Shown: piece after piece, positions 4,316 to 5,720 of the stretch | Layout: each line of letters starts with the position of its first letter | How positions within the stretch are numbered: position 1 is the stretch's first letter | Assembly: GCA_002422845.1 (NCBI GenBank) | Contig: DITM01000101.1 | Coordinates: forward strand, 1 to 5,720 | Length of the DNA stretch: 5,720 bases | From: Candidatus Paracaedibacteraceae bacterium UBA6184 | GTDB taxonomy: Bacteria; Pseudomonadota; Alphaproteobacteria; UBA6184 | Direction of reading: 5' to 3' | Notes under the pieces: generated by a model | Database searches by the model: none | Told to the model about the DNA's origin: nothing | Seen by the model: the letters and a program-made list of their open reading frames with translations, nothing else | Position numbers and translations under genes: made by a program

Positions 4316-5641
4316 ATGATAAACAATAATAAAACACACTGGTTAAAGTCACATGCACCTTTTTTAAGTTTGTTCCCCTTGTTGCTGTTTTTAGCCATAT
4401 TTGTAATGTTCGGTATTAATTCATGCAACGGGGGTAAGTTAACGCTTTCTCCTACCGTTGCTATTCTTCCAGCAGTTCTGCTGGCTTTTTTATGGAAACC
4501 ACGAGCCTTTAATAAGAACTTGGATGTGTTTATGGCCGGGGTTGGTCATAGCAATATCTTGTTGATGTGCTTTGTGTTTTTGTTATCAGGAGCTTTTAGC
4601 GCTGTAATGATGTCTATTGGGGGGATTACTGCGACAGTTAATTTCGCATTGTACTATATTCCATCTCATTTTATATTGCCGGGCATTTTCATCGTTTCAT
4701 CGTTTATTAGTTTGGCAATGGGAACATCCATGGGGACTGTTGCGTCGGTGACGCCTATTGCCGTGGGGATCTGCCACACTGCGGGTGTTGATTTACCTGT
4801 GGGGATTGGTGCTGTCTTGGGTGGGGCGATGTTTGGAGACAACCTGTCTATTATCTCAGACACCACAATCGCCGCGGTTCAAACTCAAGGGTGTGAGATG
4901 AAAGATAAGTTTAGGATGAACTTTTTCATAGCATTACCTGCGATGATTTTGTCTGTTACTGTTTTATGGATGTATCCACAGACGAAAGTGATTGAAACCG
5001 TATTGGATTTCGATTTCATAAAAGTATTACCCTATATCTTCGTTTTAATCCTTTCCTTGACTGGAATGCATGTTTACTTAATTTTAATCGTAGGAATAAT
5101 TTTTGGGGGCATCATTGGCTTATTGGGGGCTGATTATACGATGGTTCAATATACTCAGGCTATTTATAAAGGTTTCACAACCATGGAAGAAATATTAATT
5201 CTTTCAATGTTTATTGGGGGGTTGAGCGAATTAATTAAACATCAAGGCGGTATAGCATATTTAATTGAAAAGATATTGTTGTTGTCCCATAAGTTTAATC
5301 ATAACGGCAAGCCAAATAAAAAGGTTGGTGAGTTGTCAATTGCTGCAATGTCGTCAATTGCGGATATATGTACAGCGAACAACACAGTGTCCATTTTAAT
5401 GGCTGGCGAAGCAACCCATGATATTGCAAAACGATACGGCATTTTGCCGACACGAGCAGCAAGTTTGCTGGATATTTTTTCGTGTGTGTTCCAAGGGATT
5501 TTACCGTATAGCGCTCAAGTGTTATTAGCGGCATCGATTTCAAGTTCAAATCCAATGGACTTGGTCGGAAGGGTTCATTATTGTTACTTTTTAGGAGCAG
5601 CAACGTTGATTTCAATTGTGTTTGGATTGCGTCAAAAATAG
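4316..5641 (+). CDS. nhaC: Na+/H+ antiporter, NhaC family
   Basis: This is a 441-residue integral inner-membrane protein of the NhaC family. Members exchange cytoplasmic Na+ for external H+, or are related carriers that swap organic acids such as malate and lactate. It has many hydrophobic segments, starting at about residues 15-33 and 45-60. The family signatures are AMGTSMGTVASVTPIA (134-149) and GGAMFGDNLSIISDTTIAA (169-187). The second half carries IADICTANNTVSILMAGEA (348-366) and DIFSCVFQGILPYSAQVLLAA (start 386), which probably form the other half of the pseudo-symmetric transport core. The length fits the family. A hydrophilic loop (about 323-337, HKFNHNGKPNKK) separates two membrane segments. 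The ATG at 4316 has only a weak GAAG 4 nt upstream. The exact substrate cannot be read from the sequence. Confidence 0.9.
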   Translation: MINNNKTHWLKSHAPFLSLFPLLLFLAIFVMFGINSCNGGKLTLSPTVAILPAVLLAFLWKPRAFNKNLDVFMAGVGHSNILLMCFVFLLSGAFSAVMMSIGGITATVNFALYYIPSHFILPGIFIVSSFISLAMGTSMGTVASVTPIAVGICHTAGVDLPVGIGAVLGGAMFGDNLSIISDTTIAAVQTQGCEMKDKFRMNFFIALPAMILSVTVLWMYPQTKVIETVLDFDFIKVLPYIFVLILSLTGMHVYLILIVGIIFGGIIGLLGADYTMVQYTQAIYKGFTTMEEILILSMFIGGLSELIKHQGGIAYLIEKILLLSHKFNHNGKPNKKVGELSIAAMSSIADICTANNTVSILMAGEATHDIAKRYGILPTRAASLLDIFSCVFQGILPYSAQVLLAASISSSNPMDLVGRVHYCYFLGAATLISIVFGLRQK

Positions 5642-5652
5642 GCAGCAGGATA

Positions 5653-5675
5653 TTGGATCTGTTAGAGGGATCCGA
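5653..5675. repeat. Short inverted repeat after nhaC
   Basis: TTGGATC (5653-5659) can pair with GATCCGA (5669-5675) with one G-U pair and a 9-nt loop. No T-run follows, so it is a poor terminator. The loop contains AGAGG, a possible ribosome site for the ATG at 5675, and the right arm reaches that ATG's first base. The hairpin could therefore mask a start, or the fit may be chance. Confidence 0.3.
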
Positions 5676-5720
5676 TGGAGTCTAATTCAATGGGGCCAGG
5701 GATCATCCCTGGTGCCCGCG
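5675..5720 (+). CDS. Possible 5' end of a downstream gene, partial
   Basis: ATG 5675 opens a frame that runs off the right edge (15 codons, MESNSMGPGIIPGAR). AGAGGG at 5664-5669 lies 5 nt upstream, an ideal ribosome-site spacing, and the strand and spacing (33 nt after the nhaC stop) suit a further gene. I do not recognise the product. The same bases are part of a palindrome (5692-5717). A minus-strand frame ending at TAA 5662-5664 is also open to the edge (reading RAPGMIPGPIELDSIGSL), so direction is uncertain. Confidence 0.35.
   Translation, partial: MESNSMGPGIIPGAR
5692..5717. repeat. GC-rich palindrome at the right edge
   Basis: CCAGGGA (5696-5702) pairs with TCCCTGG (5706-5712) around a 3-nt loop. 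The outer GGG (5693-5695) can pair with CCC (5715-5717) across a 2-nt bulge. No T-run follows within the window. The segment is markedly richer in G+C than its surroundings. It could be the terminator of a convergent gene, an extragenic palindromic repeat, or coding sequence. Confidence 0.45.

Noticed and set aside
4666..4866. Minus-strand frame inside nhaC
   Set aside because: It is a shadow opposite the conserved antiporter signatures.
5295..5615. Minus-strand 106-codon frame at the end of nhaC
   Set aside because: It is antisense to the conserved C-terminal half of the antiporter, with no ribosome site or motif.

Overview
The window looks like a chromosomal housekeeping segment of an AT-rich alphaproteobacterium, probably one of the low-GC, host-associated lineages (Holosporales- or Rickettsiales-like). 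This rests on the ribosomal proteins and the GTPase. L21 carries the basic block KKRRRQNSRRKNGHRQ, L27 reads RRLGVKKYGGE and GNIIIRQRGT, and Obg has NGWPGKEMWVWLQLKLLADVGL. From memory of the families, these wordings are alphaproteobacterial rather than gammaproteobacterial. The order-level placement is an inference; no rRNA gene is present to test it.

Layout, left to right. Positions 1-652 are mostly non-coding or decayed; they hold one plausible small membrane-protein ORF (247-414) and a leader. Positions 653-1246 hold a Nudix-fold gene. Its signal-peptide segment (653-715) is cut from the body by an in-frame amber codon at 716-718, and its Nudix box is degenerate. A clear intrinsic terminator (1274-1302) follows. 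The gap to 1638 contains an 11-bp perfect inverted repeat enclosing 53 nt (1389-1463) and then the rplU promoter.

The core is rplU (1639-1983) and rpmA (1996-2253), 12 nt apart and closed by a terminator (2273-2303). Next come a class I SAM-dependent methyltransferase (2317-3228) with an unusual hydrophobic N-terminus, obg/cgtA (3275-4264), and an NhaC-family Na+/H+ antiporter (4316-5641). The antiporter has its own near-consensus promoter across the end of obg. The last 80 nt hold two inverted repeats and the possible start of another gene.

Functionally, rplU, rpmA and obg form the familiar 50S-subunit module: two late-assembling ribosomal proteins plus the GTPase that checks large-subunit maturation. 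The methyltransferase sits between rpmA and obg. Its first 27 bases match the first 27 of obg at 21 positions, which suggests it was inserted at, or copied from, the obg start. NhaC is a separate ion-homeostasis unit.

I see no CRISPR array, transposase, toxin-antitoxin pair or multi-gene defence system, and no clear undescribed system. The points most worth a second look are the amber-interrupted secreted Nudix gene, the duplicated obg/methyltransferase start, and the 1389-1463 inverted repeat.
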